A DNA stretch of 64,000 bases from Teichococcus aestuarii (GTDB lineage Bacteria > Pseudomonadota > Alphaproteobacteria > Acetobacterales > Acetobacteraceae). A program made the translations under genes and the position numbers. Shown here piece by piece: positions 1 through 7,702 of the stretch; position 1 is the stretch's first letter; every line of letters begins with the position of its first letter. The DNA is taken from the NCBI RefSeq assembly GCF_003116135.1, contig NZ_PDOA01000005.1, positions 62,001-126,000 of the forward strand, written 5' to 3'. The notes beneath the pieces are model-generated. The model was not told the DNA's origin. It searched no databases and worked only from the letters and a program-made list of their open reading frames with translations.

Positions 1-2
1 AC

Positions 3-710
3 CACCGCTGGCTGCGCCGCACCGTGATCGTGCCCGACGAGCACCGCGACGCCTTCTGGGAGAAGCTGAAGCGCAAGCGCCGCCGCTTCGAGAAGCGCGA
101 CGGGGCGGAGCGCCCCGTCTTCTTCCCGCGCTACGAGGCCGCGCTGCGCGCCGCCCTGCCGCAGGGCGCCACCGAGCCACGCTTCTGGTACCGCAGCGCC
201 GGCCTGGGCAGCCTCGGCCGGCCGCGCTGGGTGGCGCAGGCGAAGTGGCGCGGCGACTGGGTGCTGCGCGAGGCCAAGGCGGTGCTGCCCTCCGCCTGGG
301 TGCGGCTGCACGGCAGGCATGGCCGCGCCGTGCGCTGCCTGGAGATCGCCACCGGCCGCCACCGCGCGCCGGACCCCTGGTACCGCGTGACGGATGGCGT
401 GGTCGTCCGCCGCCTTTCCCCGAACAACCGCAAGATCGAGACCGACCGCCCCATCTCGCCCGACTGGGACCACGGGCCGGACGAGACGCTGGGCCGCGAG
501 GTGCTGCTGGGCGAGAAGATGCTGAAGGCGATGGGGCGGGAGATGGCGGCCATCCATCTCGGCACCGGCGACCATGCGGCGGCGATCCGCGCCGACCTGG
601 CGCGGCGCCCAGAGGGCTGGCTGCGCGAGGCCGCGCTGCGCGCTGCCCAGGCCATGACGGCCGAGCACCGGCAGTTCGCCGGCCACATGGGGGCACAGGC
701 GGAGAGCTGA
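3..710 (+). CDS. DUF2252 family protein, 3' part (5' end outside window)
   Basis: The reading frame is open from the first bases (codons from base 3), with no stop before a GTG at 24, so the gene probably starts upstream and only the C-terminal ~235 residues are visible. The segment around GLGSLGRPRW, followed ~15 residues later by a basic lysine-containing strand (LREAKAVLPSAW), resembles the core of the DUF2252 family (uncharacterised, kinase-like fold in its better studied relatives). The C-terminal half is basic and helical. The function is unknown. A start at the GTG at 24 cannot be excluded, but it would remove residues that continue the same style of sequence. Family assignment is from pattern recognition only. 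Confidence 0.55.
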   Translation, partial: HRWLRRTVIVPDEHRDAFWEKLKRKRRRFEKRDGAERPVFFPRYEAALRAALPQGATEPRFWYRSAGLGSLGRPRWVAQAKWRGDWVLREAKAVLPSAWVRLHGRHGRAVRCLEIATGRHRAPDPWYRVTDGVVVRRLSPNNRKIETDRPISPDWDHGPDETLGREVLLGEKMLKAMGREMAAIHLGTGDHAAAIRADLARRPEGWLREAALRAAQAMTAEHRQFAGHMGAQAES

Positions 711-720
711 GCCGCGCCCC

Positions 721-750
721 TTGACAGCCGGCCCCGCCGGGGCCGCATTG
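721..750 (+). promoter_or_regulatory. candidate sigma70 promoter upstream of the M29 peptidase gene
   Basis: TTGACA at 721-726 is a perfect -35 match, and GCATTG at 745-750 lies 18 nt further on as a weak -10. It lies 11 nt after the stop of the preceding gene and ~120 nt before the peptidase ATG. A GC-rich palindrome (GGCCCCG/CGGGGCC) lies in the spacer. The weak -10 makes this tentative. Confidence 0.3.
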
Positions 751-868
751 GCGGGAGCCGCGCCCCTCCCAGCGGGGCGGCGCATCGCCGATCCGGTTTT
801 CCCCGGGCCGCGCGCCGGGCCGCCTTTCCGCCCGCCCGCGCACGCCCCCACCGCCGAGGACCCGCCGC

Positions 869-2128
869 ATGGACCAGCCTGTGCCAACCACCGCCTCCCT
901 GGCCGAGGACCCGCGCCTGGACCGGCTGGCGGAGCTCGCCGTGCATGTCGGCCTCGGCGGCATGAAGCCGGGGCAGGAGCTGGTGATGACCGCCTCCATC
1001 GAATCCCTGCCCCTGGTGCGCCGCATCGTGGCCGAGGCCTACAAGGCCGGCGCCTCCCTCGTCACGCCGCTGCTCTCGGATGACGAGACGGCGCTCGCCC
1101 GCTACCGCCACGCCGCGCCCGAGAGCTTCGACGTGGCGGCGGGCTGGATGTACGAGGGCATGGCCGCCGCCTTCCGCGGCGGCGCCGCGCGCCTGGCCGT
1201 GGTGGGGGATGACCCCAACCTGCTGGCGGGCCAGGACCCCGAGAAGATCTCCCGCGCCAACCGCGCCCGTTCCAAGGCCTACCGGCCGGCGCTGGAACTG
1301 ATCACGGCGTCCGCCATCAACTGGACGCTGGTGCCCTTCGCCTCCGCCGCCTGGGCGCGCACCGTCTTCCCCGAACTGCCGGAGGCGCAGGCGGTGGCGA
1401 AGCTGTGGGACGCGATCTTCGCCGCCACCCGCGCCGACACGCCGGACCCGCGCGCCAACTGGGCGGCGCACAACGCCGCGCTGATGACGCGCCGCAGGAT
1501 GCTGAACGAGCGCCGCTTCCGCGCGCTGCGCTTCCAGGGGCCCGGCACCGACCTCACCGTGGGCCTGGCCGACGAGCATTCCTGGATGGGCGGCTCCTCC
1601 AAGGCGCTGAACGGCATCACCGGCAACCCCAACATCCCGACGGAGGAGGTGTTCACCACCCCCCATGCCGCGATGACCGAGGGCACCGTCGCCGCCACCA
1701 AGCCGCTCGCCCATGCCGGCACGCTGATCCGTGACATCCGCGTGCGCTTCGAGGGCGGGCGGATCGTCGAGGCGCAGGCCAGCAGCGGGCAGGACGTGCT
1801 GCAGAAGATGATCGGCACCGACGAGGGCGCGCGGCGGCTGGGCGAGGTGGCGCTGGTGCCGCATTCCTCGCCCATCTCGCAGACGGGGCTGCTGTTCTTC
1901 AACACGCTGTTCGATGAGAACGCGGCCAGCCACATCGCCCTCGGCCAGGCCTACAAGAAGTGCTTCACCGACGCCGAAGGCATGAGCGACGAGACCTTCG
2001 CGGCGCGCGGCGGCAATTCCAGCCTGATCCATGTGGACTGGATGATCGGCTCGGCCGAGGTGGATGTGGATGGCATCGGCTTCGATGGCGCCGCCACGCC
2101 GGTGATGCGCAAGGGTGAGTGGGTGTAA
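869..2128 (+). CDS. M29 family aminopeptidase (AmpS/AmpT-like)
   Basis: A 419-residue cytosolic metallo-aminopeptidase, of normal size for peptidase family M29. The family removes N-terminal residues from peptides using two metal ions. The expected ligand pattern is visible: glutamates in NIPTEEVF (E259/E260), E326 in RRLGEVAL, H355 in ASHIALG, and the H388-x-D390 pair in IHVDWMIGS. There is no signal peptide. The ATG at 869 is preceded by GAGGA about 9 nt upstream. The gene stands alone: its stop is followed 7 nt later by a 113-nt hairpin repeat that can act as its terminator. The precise substrate cannot be read from the sequence. Confidence 0.93.
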   Translation: MDQPVPTTASLAEDPRLDRLAELAVHVGLGGMKPGQELVMTASIESLPLVRRIVAEAYKAGASLVTPLLSDDETALARYRHAAPESFDVAAGWMYEGMAAAFRGGAARLAVVGDDPNLLAGQDPEKISRANRARSKAYRPALELITASAINWTLVPFASAAWARTVFPELPEAQAVAKLWDAIFAATRADTPDPRANWAAHNAALMTRRRMLNERRFRALRFQGPGTDLTVGLADEHSWMGGSSKALNGITGNPNIPTEEVFTTPHAAMTEGTVAATKPLAHAGTLIRDIRVRFEGGRIVEAQASSGQDVLQKMIGTDEGARRLGEVALVPHSSPISQTGLLFFNTLFDENAASHIALGQAYKKCFTDAEGMSDETFAARGGNSSLIHVDWMIGSAEVDVDGIGFDGAATPVMRKGEWV

Positions 2129-2135
2129 GGGAAAT

Positions 2136-2248
2136 CTTCTTTTTCTGAAGAAAAAGAAGCAAAAAGACTTTGTCAGTCTGGCGTCCCGCCTCTCCCCGGA
2201 GTGCGCCAACCGACAAAAGTTTTTTGGTTCTTTTTTCCAAAAAAGAAC
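2136..2248. repeat. three-hairpin repeat, copy 1 (113 nt)
   Basis: An AT-rich element in a GC-rich setting. The left hairpin has arms CTTCTTTTTC / GAAAAAGAAG with a TGAA loop (2136-2159). The right hairpin has arms GTTCTTTTTT / AAAAAAGAAC with a CC loop (2227-2248). The middle has an imperfect inverted repeat of the TTTGTC...GACAAA type around a GC-rich apex. A second copy of almost the same length lies at 3770-3883. Here it sits between the co-directional M29 peptidase and lyase genes, where T-runs after a hairpin could terminate transcription on either strand. Confidence 0.85.
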
Positions 2249-2283
2249 AACTTCCCTGACATGCAAAAATCGGGAGAAACACC

Positions 2284-3768
2284 ATGAAGGTATGGCTCGG
2301 GGCCGTGCTGGCCTGCGCCATCGCGCTGCCGGCGGCGGCGCAGACGCGGCGCGACGAATTCTACTGGCTGGGCGAGATCAACAAGGCCAGCGCCGTCATC
2401 AACAGCCAGGAAGGGCTGCTCGACCCGGCGGCCGCGCCGCGCATTGCCGCCGGGCTGCGGACAGTGCTGCAGGCGGGGGAGCAGCCGGGCGGCAAGCGGC
2501 CCACGACCGTCATCACCTTCGAGCCGCTGCTGATCGAGGCCGCCGGCGTCGAGGCCACGCTGCTGCATGCGGGGCGCTCCAGCCAGGACATGCTCTCCAC
2601 CGTGCGCGCCGCCATCCTGCGCGACGAGCTGCTGAAGCTCGCCACCCAGCTCCACAAGACCACCGCCGCCATGCTGCGCCTGGCCGAGCGCAACACCGGC
2701 ACCATCGTGCCCAACTACACCAATGGCGTCGCCGCCCAGCCCAACAGCTACGCGCATTACCTGCTCGGCCACATCGCCGGGCTGGAGCGGAACGCGGAGC
2801 GGCTGCGCCAGGCCTATGCGCGGCTGGACCGCTCGCCCATGGGCACCACGGTGCTGAACGGCACGAGCTGGCCGCTGAACCGCGAGCGCATGGCGCGCTA
2901 TCTCGGCTTCCCCGCGCTGGTGGACAATGCCTACGACGCCGCGCAGATCACCGCCGCCGAGATGCCGGTGGAGATCGGCGCCGTGGCCGGCAGCATCGCC
3001 ATCCATGCCGGCGCCTTCGTCGAGGACGTGATGACGCAGTATGCGCAGCCACGCCCCTGGATCCTGCTGCGCGAAGGAGATGGCAATACCTATGTCTCCA
3101 GCGCCATGCCGCAGAAGCGCAACCCCGGCCTGCTGAACGACACCCGCGCCGAGGCTTCGCGCGCCGTCTCGCTCGGCATCGGGCGGCTCATCCAGGCGCA
3201 CAACATCCCGCCCGGCATGAGCGACCCGAAGGCCGTGCGCGACAACACCGCCGTCGTCGCCGCCGCGCTGCGCACGCTGGCGAGCTGGGAGCGGGTGCTG
3301 AACGCAGTGGTCATCAGCCCCGAGCGCGCGCTGGAGGAGCTGAACAGCGACTGGACCGCCTCGCAGGAGGTGGCGGACGTGCTGATGCGGACATACCGGC
3401 TGCCCTTCCGCGTCGGCCACCATTTCGCCTCCGAGGTGGTGGACCACGCCAAGGCGCATGACATCCGCCCCAGCGACTTCCCCTATGCCGAGGCGCAGCG
3501 CATCTACGCGCACACGCTTCAGGAGATGAAGGTGGAGGGCAGTGCCCTGCCGATGAGCGAGGCGGAGTTCCGCGCGACGCTGGACCCGGTGGCGATCATC
3601 CGCAACCGCGCCACCTCCGGCGGCCCGCAGCCGGCCGAGCTGACGCGGATGCTGGAGGCGGCGAAATCCTCCCTCGCGGCGCAGGAGGGCTGGATCGTCG
3701 AGCGGCGCGGCGCGATCGACGCGGCGCTGTCCGCTCTGGACAAGGACTTCGCGGCGTTGATGAAGTGA
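2284..3768 (+). CDS. exported argininosuccinate lyase/fumarase-superfamily protein
   Basis: A 494-residue protein. Residues 1-20 form a signal peptide: MK start, hydrophobic core, and a cleavage-type ALPAAAQ ending. The remainder is the fumarase/aspartase/argininosuccinate lyase fold. The mobile-loop signature SSAMPQKRNP is at 272-281 and carries the catalytic serine. Weaker matches to the other conserved blocks are LLHAGRSSQD (93-102, cf. ASL LHTGRSRNDQ) and PNYTNGVAAQP (143-153, cf. ASL GYTHLQxAQP). The histidine after Thr in the ASL block is Asn147 here, and the RND of the first block is changed, so the substrate is unlikely to be argininosuccinate. Members of this superfamily are normally cytosolic. 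RBS GGGAGA precedes the ATG. Repeats flank the gene on both sides. The substrate is unknown. Confidence 0.8.
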   Translation: MKVWLGAVLACAIALPAAAQTRRDEFYWLGEINKASAVINSQEGLLDPAAAPRIAAGLRTVLQAGEQPGGKRPTTVITFEPLLIEAAGVEATLLHAGRSSQDMLSTVRAAILRDELLKLATQLHKTTAAMLRLAERNTGTIVPNYTNGVAAQPNSYAHYLLGHIAGLERNAERLRQAYARLDRSPMGTTVLNGTSWPLNRERMARYLGFPALVDNAYDAAQITAAEMPVEIGAVAGSIAIHAGAFVEDVMTQYAQPRPWILLREGDGNTYVSSAMPQKRNPGLLNDTRAEASRAVSLGIGRLIQAHNIPPGMSDPKAVRDNTAVVAAALRTLASWERVLNAVVISPERALEELNSDWTASQEVADVLMRTYRLPFRVGHHFASEVVDHAKAHDIRPSDFPYAEAQRIYAHTLQEMKVEGSALPMSEAEFRATLDPVAIIRNRATSGGPQPAELTRMLEAAKSSLAAQEGWIVERRGAIDAALSALDKDFAALMK

Positions 3769-3769
3769 C

Positions 3770-3883
3770 CTTCTTTTTCTGAAGAAAAAGAAGCAAAAAG
3801 ACTTTGTCAGTTTGGCGTCCCGCTTTGTGTTGGCGCACCCCAAACTGACAAAAGTTTTTTGGTTCTTTTTTCCAAAAAAGAAC
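3770..3883. repeat. three-hairpin repeat, copy 2 (114 nt)
   Basis: A near-identical partner of the element at 2136-2248: same left hairpin (3770-3793) and same right hairpin (3862-3883). Its middle inverted repeat is perfect over 13 nt (TTTGTCAGTTTGG ... CCAAACTGACAAA). It fills almost exactly the gap between two convergent genes, starting 2 nt after the lyase stop and ending 5 nt before the stop of the thioredoxin-fold gene. This suits a bidirectional terminator. Frames read through it give lysine/phenylalanine-rich spurious peptides. Confidence 0.85.
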
Positions 3884-3888
3884 GTCTG

Positions 3889-4485
3889 CTACAGCCTTGC
3901 CACGAATGCCGCCGGATCCTCGTAGCAATCCATGTGCGGCACGATCTCGATGTTGCCGTCCCGCTCCGCCAGGAAGGTGGGGAAGCTGGTGGCGCCCACG
4001 CGCTGCATCAGCCGGCGGGTGGTGTTGATGTGCGCCTCCACCGGCGCGGCGGCGAGGCTGGCGCGGAACTCCGCCTCATCGAGCCCCAGCTCCATGGCGA
4101 GGGCGGCGAGCACGCCATCCTCCACCACCCGCAGCCCTTCCACATAGTGCGCGCGCTGGATGGCGCGCAGCATGGCCGGCGCCAGCGGCTCCGGCACCGC
4201 CAGCAGGGCGGCGATGGTGGGGCGGGAGTGGAACACCGTCTCCGGGTCCGCCAGCAGCGCCCGGTAGCCCGGCCCGAAGACCTGGCCGGTCAGGGCGCCG
4301 ATGCGCGCATCGGCTTCCAGGATGTGCTGGCGCTGCCCCTCCCGCAGACGGGCGGCGGGGTGCCAGAGGCCCCCGCCATGCATGCGCAGCCGGATCTCGG
4401 GCCGCGCGCGGGCGGCCTCCAGCAGGGCGGTGGCCGCGTAGCACCACCCGCAGAGCGGGTCGTGGATGTAATGCAGGATGGTCAT
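3889..4485 (-). CDS. DsbA/FrnE-like thioredoxin-fold oxidoreductase
   Basis: 198 residues with a thioredoxin-type active site CGWC at residues 12-15 right after the first strand (ILHYIHDPLCGWC). A mainly helical insertion follows, then a cis-proline strand, VGATSFPTFLA. This is the cytosolic DsbA-like family (FrnE, 2-hydroxychromene-2-carboxylate isomerase relatives), predicted to do thiol-disulfide chemistry. There is no signal peptide. The ATG overlaps the stop of the upstream NAD(P)-binding protein gene by one base (TGATG), indicating translational coupling. With the divergent HxlR regulator the pair looks like a small redox or electrophile-response unit. The exact substrate is unknown. 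Confidence 0.85.
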   Translation of the reverse strand: MTILHYIHDPLCGWCYAATALLEAARARPEIRLRMHGGGLWHPAARLREGQRQHILEADARIGALTGQVFGPGYRALLADPETVFHSRPTIAALLAVPEPLAPAMLRAIQRAHYVEGLRVVEDGVLAALAMELGLDEAEFRASLAAAPVEAHINTTRRLMQRVGATSFPTFLAERDGNIEIVPHMDCYEDPAAFVARL

Positions 4486-5096
4486 CAATATCCCACGGTG
4501 AAGCGTCGGCGCCGGTGGGCCGGGTGCTCGATCTCGTCGGCGAGGGCCACGGCGTAATCCTCGAAGGAAATGGTGCTGCTGCCGCTTGCGTCCAGCAGCA
4601 GCCGGTCGGCGCCGAGCCGGAACCTGCCCGTGCGCTCGCCGGGGACGAACATCGCGGAGGGGCAGAGGAAGGTCCAGTCGAGCTGCGCCTCCTGCTCCAG
4701 CCGCTCCAGGAAGGCGCCGCCCCGGCGGGCCTCCTCCCGGTAGATGGCCGGGAAATCGGGCGTGTCGAACAGCTTGAGGCCGGGGGCCACCTCCAGGCTG
4801 CCGGCGCCGCCCACCACCAGGTAGCGCGCCACGCCGGCCTGCTTCACCGCACCAATCAGCGCCTCGGGGTCGCTGGCGGTGAAGTGGACGCTGCTGATCG
4901 CCACATCGTGTCCGGCGAGCAGGGCGGCGAGGGCCGGGACGTCGTGCAGGTCGGCGGCGCGGGGGGTGACGCCGGGCAGCGCCGCGATCCTGCCGGCGTC
5001 GCGGGCGATGGCGGTGACGGCGTGGCCACGCCGGGCCAGCTCGGCCAGGATGCGGGAGCCGGCCTGGCCGGAGGCGCCGATGAGGGCGATGCGCAA
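4485..5096 (-). CDS. NAD(P)H-binding oxidoreductase (NmrA/YwnB-like)
   Basis: 203 residues beginning with a Rossmann nucleotide-binding motif, LIGASGQAGSRI, and containing the atypical-SDR features ISSVHF and YLVVGGAGSL. The best start is a TTG at 5096 (complement), 8 nt after AAGGA. An upstream in-frame ATG at 5183 would add an arginine-rich stretch without an RBS. The family comprises NAD(P)H-binding proteins often controlled by HxlR-type regulators, and here an HxlR gene lies divergently 107 bp away. The gene is co-transcribed with the CGWC protein (1-nt overlap). The substrate is not identifiable. Confidence 0.82.
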   Translation of the reverse strand: MRIALIGASGQAGSRILAELARRGHAVTAIARDAGRIAALPGVTPRAADLHDVPALAALLAGHDVAISSVHFTASDPEALIGAVKQAGVARYLVVGGAGSLEVAPGLKLFDTPDFPAIYREEARRGGAFLERLEQEAQLDWTFLCPSAMFVPGERTGRFRLGADRLLLDASGSSTISFEDYAVALADEIEHPAHRRRRFTVGY

Positions 5097-5118
5097 GGTG
5101 AGGTTCCTTCGGGAATGT

Positions 5119-5135
5119 GGTATCCGTTGGAAACC
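5119..5135. promoter_or_regulatory. candidate HxlR operator
   Basis: GGTATCC-GTT-GGAAACC is a 7+7 inverted repeat with one mismatch. It is centred in the 107-bp gap between the divergent oxidoreductase and HxlR genes, close to the likely start region of the oxidoreductase transcript. HxlR-family regulators bind such short palindromes between divergent genes. The assignment rests on position and symmetry only. Confidence 0.4.
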
Positions 5136-5203
5136 AGGTAGGCTGAGGACACGCCGGGGCGGAAGAAGGCACTTTCCGCCCATCTGGTGACCGCGAGGTA
5201 ACC

Positions 5204-5677
5204 ATGGCCGATGACGACACCGCCGGGCCCTGCCCGGGCGACCTGTTCAACCCCGACTGCCCGACCCGGCTGGTGCTGGACCGGATCGCCGACAAATGGA
5301 CGGTGATGCTGCTGGTGCTGCTCTCCCGCGCGCCCTGGCGCTTTGGCGCGCTGCGCCGGGCCACCGGCATCTCGCAGAAGGTGCTGGCCCAGGCGCTGCG
5401 CCGGCTGGAGCGGGACGGGCTGGCGAGCCGGAGGGTCTTCGCCACCATGCCGGTGACGGTGGAATACGCCATCACCCCGCTCGGCACCGACCTCGCCCGC
5501 GCGCTGGAGACGCTGCGCCACTGGGCGGAGGCGCATATCGGCGAGGTGCTGGCCGCCCAGCGCCGCTACGATTCAGCCGAGGAAGCGGCGCTGCCCGCGC
5601 AGAACGGGGCGATCTCCGCCACCGAGCGGAACAGCGCCAGCGGCGCGGTGGCGGCCAGGGCCTCGGGCCGGGCATAG
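5204..5677 (+). CDS. HxlR family winged-helix transcriptional regulator
   Basis: 157 residues with the HxlR pattern: CPTRLVLDRIADKWTVMLL, then the recognition helix region RRATGISQKVLAQALRRLERDGL and the wing. Cys19 in NPDCP is at the position where redox- or electrophile-sensing members often have a conserved N-terminal cysteine. GAGGT precedes the ATG. It is divergent from, and likely regulates, the NmrA-like/CGWC pair. The last ~35 residues, after the domain ends near YDSAEEA, are encoded by DNA that is also the 3' end of the convergent HAD gene (112-bp tail-to-tail overlap), so this tail is probably not structured. Confidence 0.9.
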   Translation: MADDDTAGPCPGDLFNPDCPTRLVLDRIADKWTVMLLVLLSRAPWRFGALRRATGISQKVLAQALRRLERDGLASRRVFATMPVTVEYAITPLGTDLARALETLRHWAEAHIGEVLAAQRRYDSAEEAALPAQNGAISATERNSASGAVAARASGRA

Positions 5678-6225
5678 CCCCAGGAGACGGCGGCGAAGCC
5701 CATGCCGACGGCACGGGCCGCCTCGGCGTCCCGCAACTCGTCGCCGATATAGAGGGTCTGGGCGGGGGCGAGCCCCGCCTGCCGCAGCAGGCCGCGCAGC
5801 CGGGGCGGCTTGCCGAAGAGCGAGGCGCCGCAGGCATAGGCGCCGATCCGCCCCGCCTCCCGCCCCAGCGTCATGCGGATGGAAGCCTCCGAATCGGAGC
5901 TGGCGATGGCCACGGGCATGCCGGCCAGCCGCAGCGCCGCCAGCATCTCCGGCACGCCCGGGAACAGGGGAATCTCGCCCGCCGCCGCCCGCTTGCGCGC
6001 GCGCAGATGCGCCACGATGGCCGGCAGGCGCCAGGCCGGCACTGCCAGCCGGCGCAGAATCTCCCGCGAGTCGCAGCCGCGCAGCGCCTCCAGCTCCGAC
6101 GCCGCCGGGCTGTGGAAGCCGAAGCGGGCGGCGGTCTCCGGCAGGGCGGCGCGGAACCAGGGGAAGCTGTCGGCCAGCGTGCCGTCGAAGTCGAAGACCG
6201 CCAGCCGCCAGCGGGCCTCAGCCAC
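5566..6225 (-). CDS. HAD-superfamily hydrolase (phosphoglycolate phosphatase-like)
   Basis: 219 residues with all HAD motifs: DFDGTLAD (nucleophile and acid Asp), SSDS for motif II, a lysine in LFGKPPR, and IGDELRD for motif IV. It has the helical cap of subfamily I, as in Gph-type phosphatases. The likely start is a GTG at 6225 (complement), overlapping the stop of the upstream NTF2-like gene by 8 nt. A longer in-frame extension is arginine/proline-rich and antisense-like. Its 3' end overlaps the convergent HxlR gene. The substrate is unknown. Confidence 0.85.
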   Translation of the reverse strand: MAEARWRLAVFDFDGTLADSFPWFRAALPETAARFGFHSPAASELEALRGCDSREILRRLAVPAWRLPAIVAHLRARKRAAAGEIPLFPGVPEMLAALRLAGMPVAIASSDSEASIRMTLGREAGRIGAYACGASLFGKPPRLRGLLRQAGLAPAQTLYIGDELRDAEAARAVGMGFAAVSWGYARPEALAATAPLALFRSVAEIAPFCAGSAASSAES

Positions 6226-6622
6226 CGACCTGGGCGATCCAGTCTGCCAGGTTGTAGGTGTTCGACACGCGGGCGATCTTCTCCCCCCGCACCTCGAAGA
6301 AGGCGCCGGCGGGCAGCACATAGGTCTGGCCGCGCGCCTCCGGCAGGCCGGCATCGGTGGCGAGATAGGTACCGTGCACGGTGAACTCGGCCGCGGCGCG
6401 GGCGCCGCTCTCGCCCACCATCACCACGATGTCCTTCAACTCCTCGCGGTAATGCGCGTTCATCCGGGCCATGAAGGCGCGGAAGGCGGGGATGCCGGTC
6501 TCCCGCGCGCCCTGGTTGATGTCATGCGCCACATCCTCAGCGAGCAGGGCCAGCATGCCCTCCACGTCCCCCGCGTTGAAGGCGGCGTAGTAGCTGCGGA
6601 TCAGGGTCTCGGTGGCGGCCAT
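6218..6622 (-). CDS. NTF2/SnoaL-like domain protein
   Basis: 134 residues forming the cone-shaped alpha+beta NTF2 fold: [26 protein letters not shown] at the start is the classic SnoaL-like opening, and the C-terminal strand block is [17 protein letters not shown]. Members include ketosteroid isomerase and polyketide cyclase relatives, and many are uncharacterised. The gene overlaps the downstream HAD gene by 8 nt. It is divergent from glyQ, with 90 bp between the starts. No catalytic assignment is possible. Confidence 0.85.
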   Translation of the reverse strand: MAATETLIRSYYAAFNAGDVEGMLALLAEDVAHDINQGARETGIPAFRAFMARMNAHYREELKDIVVMVGESGARAAAEFTVHGTYLATDAGLPEARGQTYVLPAGAFFEVRGEKIARVSNTYNLADWIAQVGG

Positions 6623-6638
6623 GATGGTGTGCCCTTCC

Positions 6639-6667
6639 TTGCCGGGGGGGTGTGGCGGGTCTTATGG
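6639..6667 (+). promoter_or_regulatory. candidate promoter of glyQ-glyS-ppdK
   Basis: TTGCCG (6639-6644), a 17-nt spacer and TTATGG (6662-6667), with a GC-rich discriminator. It lies about 40 nt before the glyQ ATG at 6713 in the divergent gap. The -10 resembles the TATGGT box proposed upstream of the yfgM-like gene. There is no sign of a T-box leader. Confidence 0.45.
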
Positions 6668-6712
6668 TGCGCCGCGCAACACGGCCGCAAGCCCCAGGCA
6701 CGCCCAGAACAG

Positions 6713-7615
6713 ATGACCGAGACGCAGCAGATCACACACGCCCCCGCGCCGCCTCCCGCCGGGAAGCCGCTCAGCTTCCAGGACATCATCCTGACGCTGC
6801 ACCGCTTCTGGAGCGCGCAGGGCTGCGTGATCCTGCAGCCCTACGACATGGAAATGGGCGCCGGCACCTTCCATCCGGCCACCACGCTGCGCGCGCTGGG
6901 GCCGAAGGACTGGAAGGCGGCCTATGTGCAGCCCTCCCGCCGCCCCTCGGATGGCCGCTACGGCGAGAACCCGAACCGGCTGCAGCACTACTACCAGTAC
7001 CAGGTCATCCTGAAGCCGAGCCCGGCCGACCCGCAGGCGCTGCTGATCGAGAGCTACCGCGCGCTCGGCATCGACCCCGCCCTGCACGACATCCGCTTCG
7101 TCGAGGACGATTGGGAGAGCCCGACGCTGGGCGCCTGGGGCCTCGGCTGGGAGGTGTGGTGCGACGGGATGGAGGTGACGCAGTTCACCTATTTCCAGCA
7201 GGTGGGCGGCATTTCGGTGGAGAAGCCCTGCGCCGAGCTGACCTACGGGCTGGAGCGGCTGGCCATGTACATCCAGGGCGTCGAGAATGTGTACGACCTG
7301 GATTTCAACGGCCAGGGCGTCACCTATGGCGATGTGTTCCTGCGCGCCGAGAAGGAATTCTCCGCCTACAATTTCGAGCACGCCGACACCGCCCTGCTGT
7401 TCCAGCACTTCCGGGACGCCGAGGCCGAGTGCGCCGCGCTGGTGGAGAAGGGGCTGGCCCTGCCGGCCTATGACCAGTGCATCAAGGCCAGCCACGCCTT
7501 CAACCTGCTCGATGCCCGCGGCGCCATCAGCGTGACGGAGCGGGCGGCCTATATCGGCCGGGTCCGGGCGCTGGCGAAGCGCTGCTGCGAGACCTGGATG
7601 GCCCCCGGCGGCTGA
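6713..7615 (+). CDS. glyQ: glycyl-tRNA synthetase alpha subunit
   Basis: A 300-residue catalytic subunit of the alpha2beta2 bacterial glycyl-tRNA synthetase, which charges tRNA-Gly in the cytoplasm. The near-invariant block [30 protein letters not shown] occupies the N-terminus (key residues FQD, QPYD, GAGT). It is followed by [13 protein letters not shown] and [10 protein letters not shown]. The start at 6713 places a short proline/alanine-rich leader before the conserved core. Much longer in-frame upstream extensions are antisense to the HAD and NTF2 genes and are rejected. glyS follows 87 bp downstream. Confidence 0.98.
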   Translation: MTETQQITHAPAPPPAGKPLSFQDIILTLHRFWSAQGCVILQPYDMEMGAGTFHPATTLRALGPKDWKAAYVQPSRRPSDGRYGENPNRLQHYYQYQVILKPSPADPQALLIESYRALGIDPALHDIRFVEDDWESPTLGAWGLGWEVWCDGMEVTQFTYFQQVGGISVEKPCAELTYGLERLAMYIQGVENVYDLDFNGQGVTYGDVFLRAEKEFSAYNFEHADTALLFQHFRDAEAECAALVEKGLALPAYDQCIKASHAFNLLDARGAISVTERAAYIGRVRALAKRCCETWMAPGG

Positions 7616-7702
7616 GCCGCCCATCCGCCCCGCCGAACTGCCATGCTGGCGCCCGAATTCCGCGCCAGCCTTCCTTCCGGCCCTTTCCCCGCAAGGCCCA
7701 CG

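Noticed and set aside
2115..2280. Lys/Phe-rich peptides encoded through the hairpin repeats
   Set aside because: Produced by reading the A/T-rich arms of the repeats; the same peptide appears at both copies.
6623..6712. T-box or glycine riboswitch ahead of glyQ
   Set aside because: The gap is only 90 bp and contains no specifier-loop or GGNGG antiterminator-like features.
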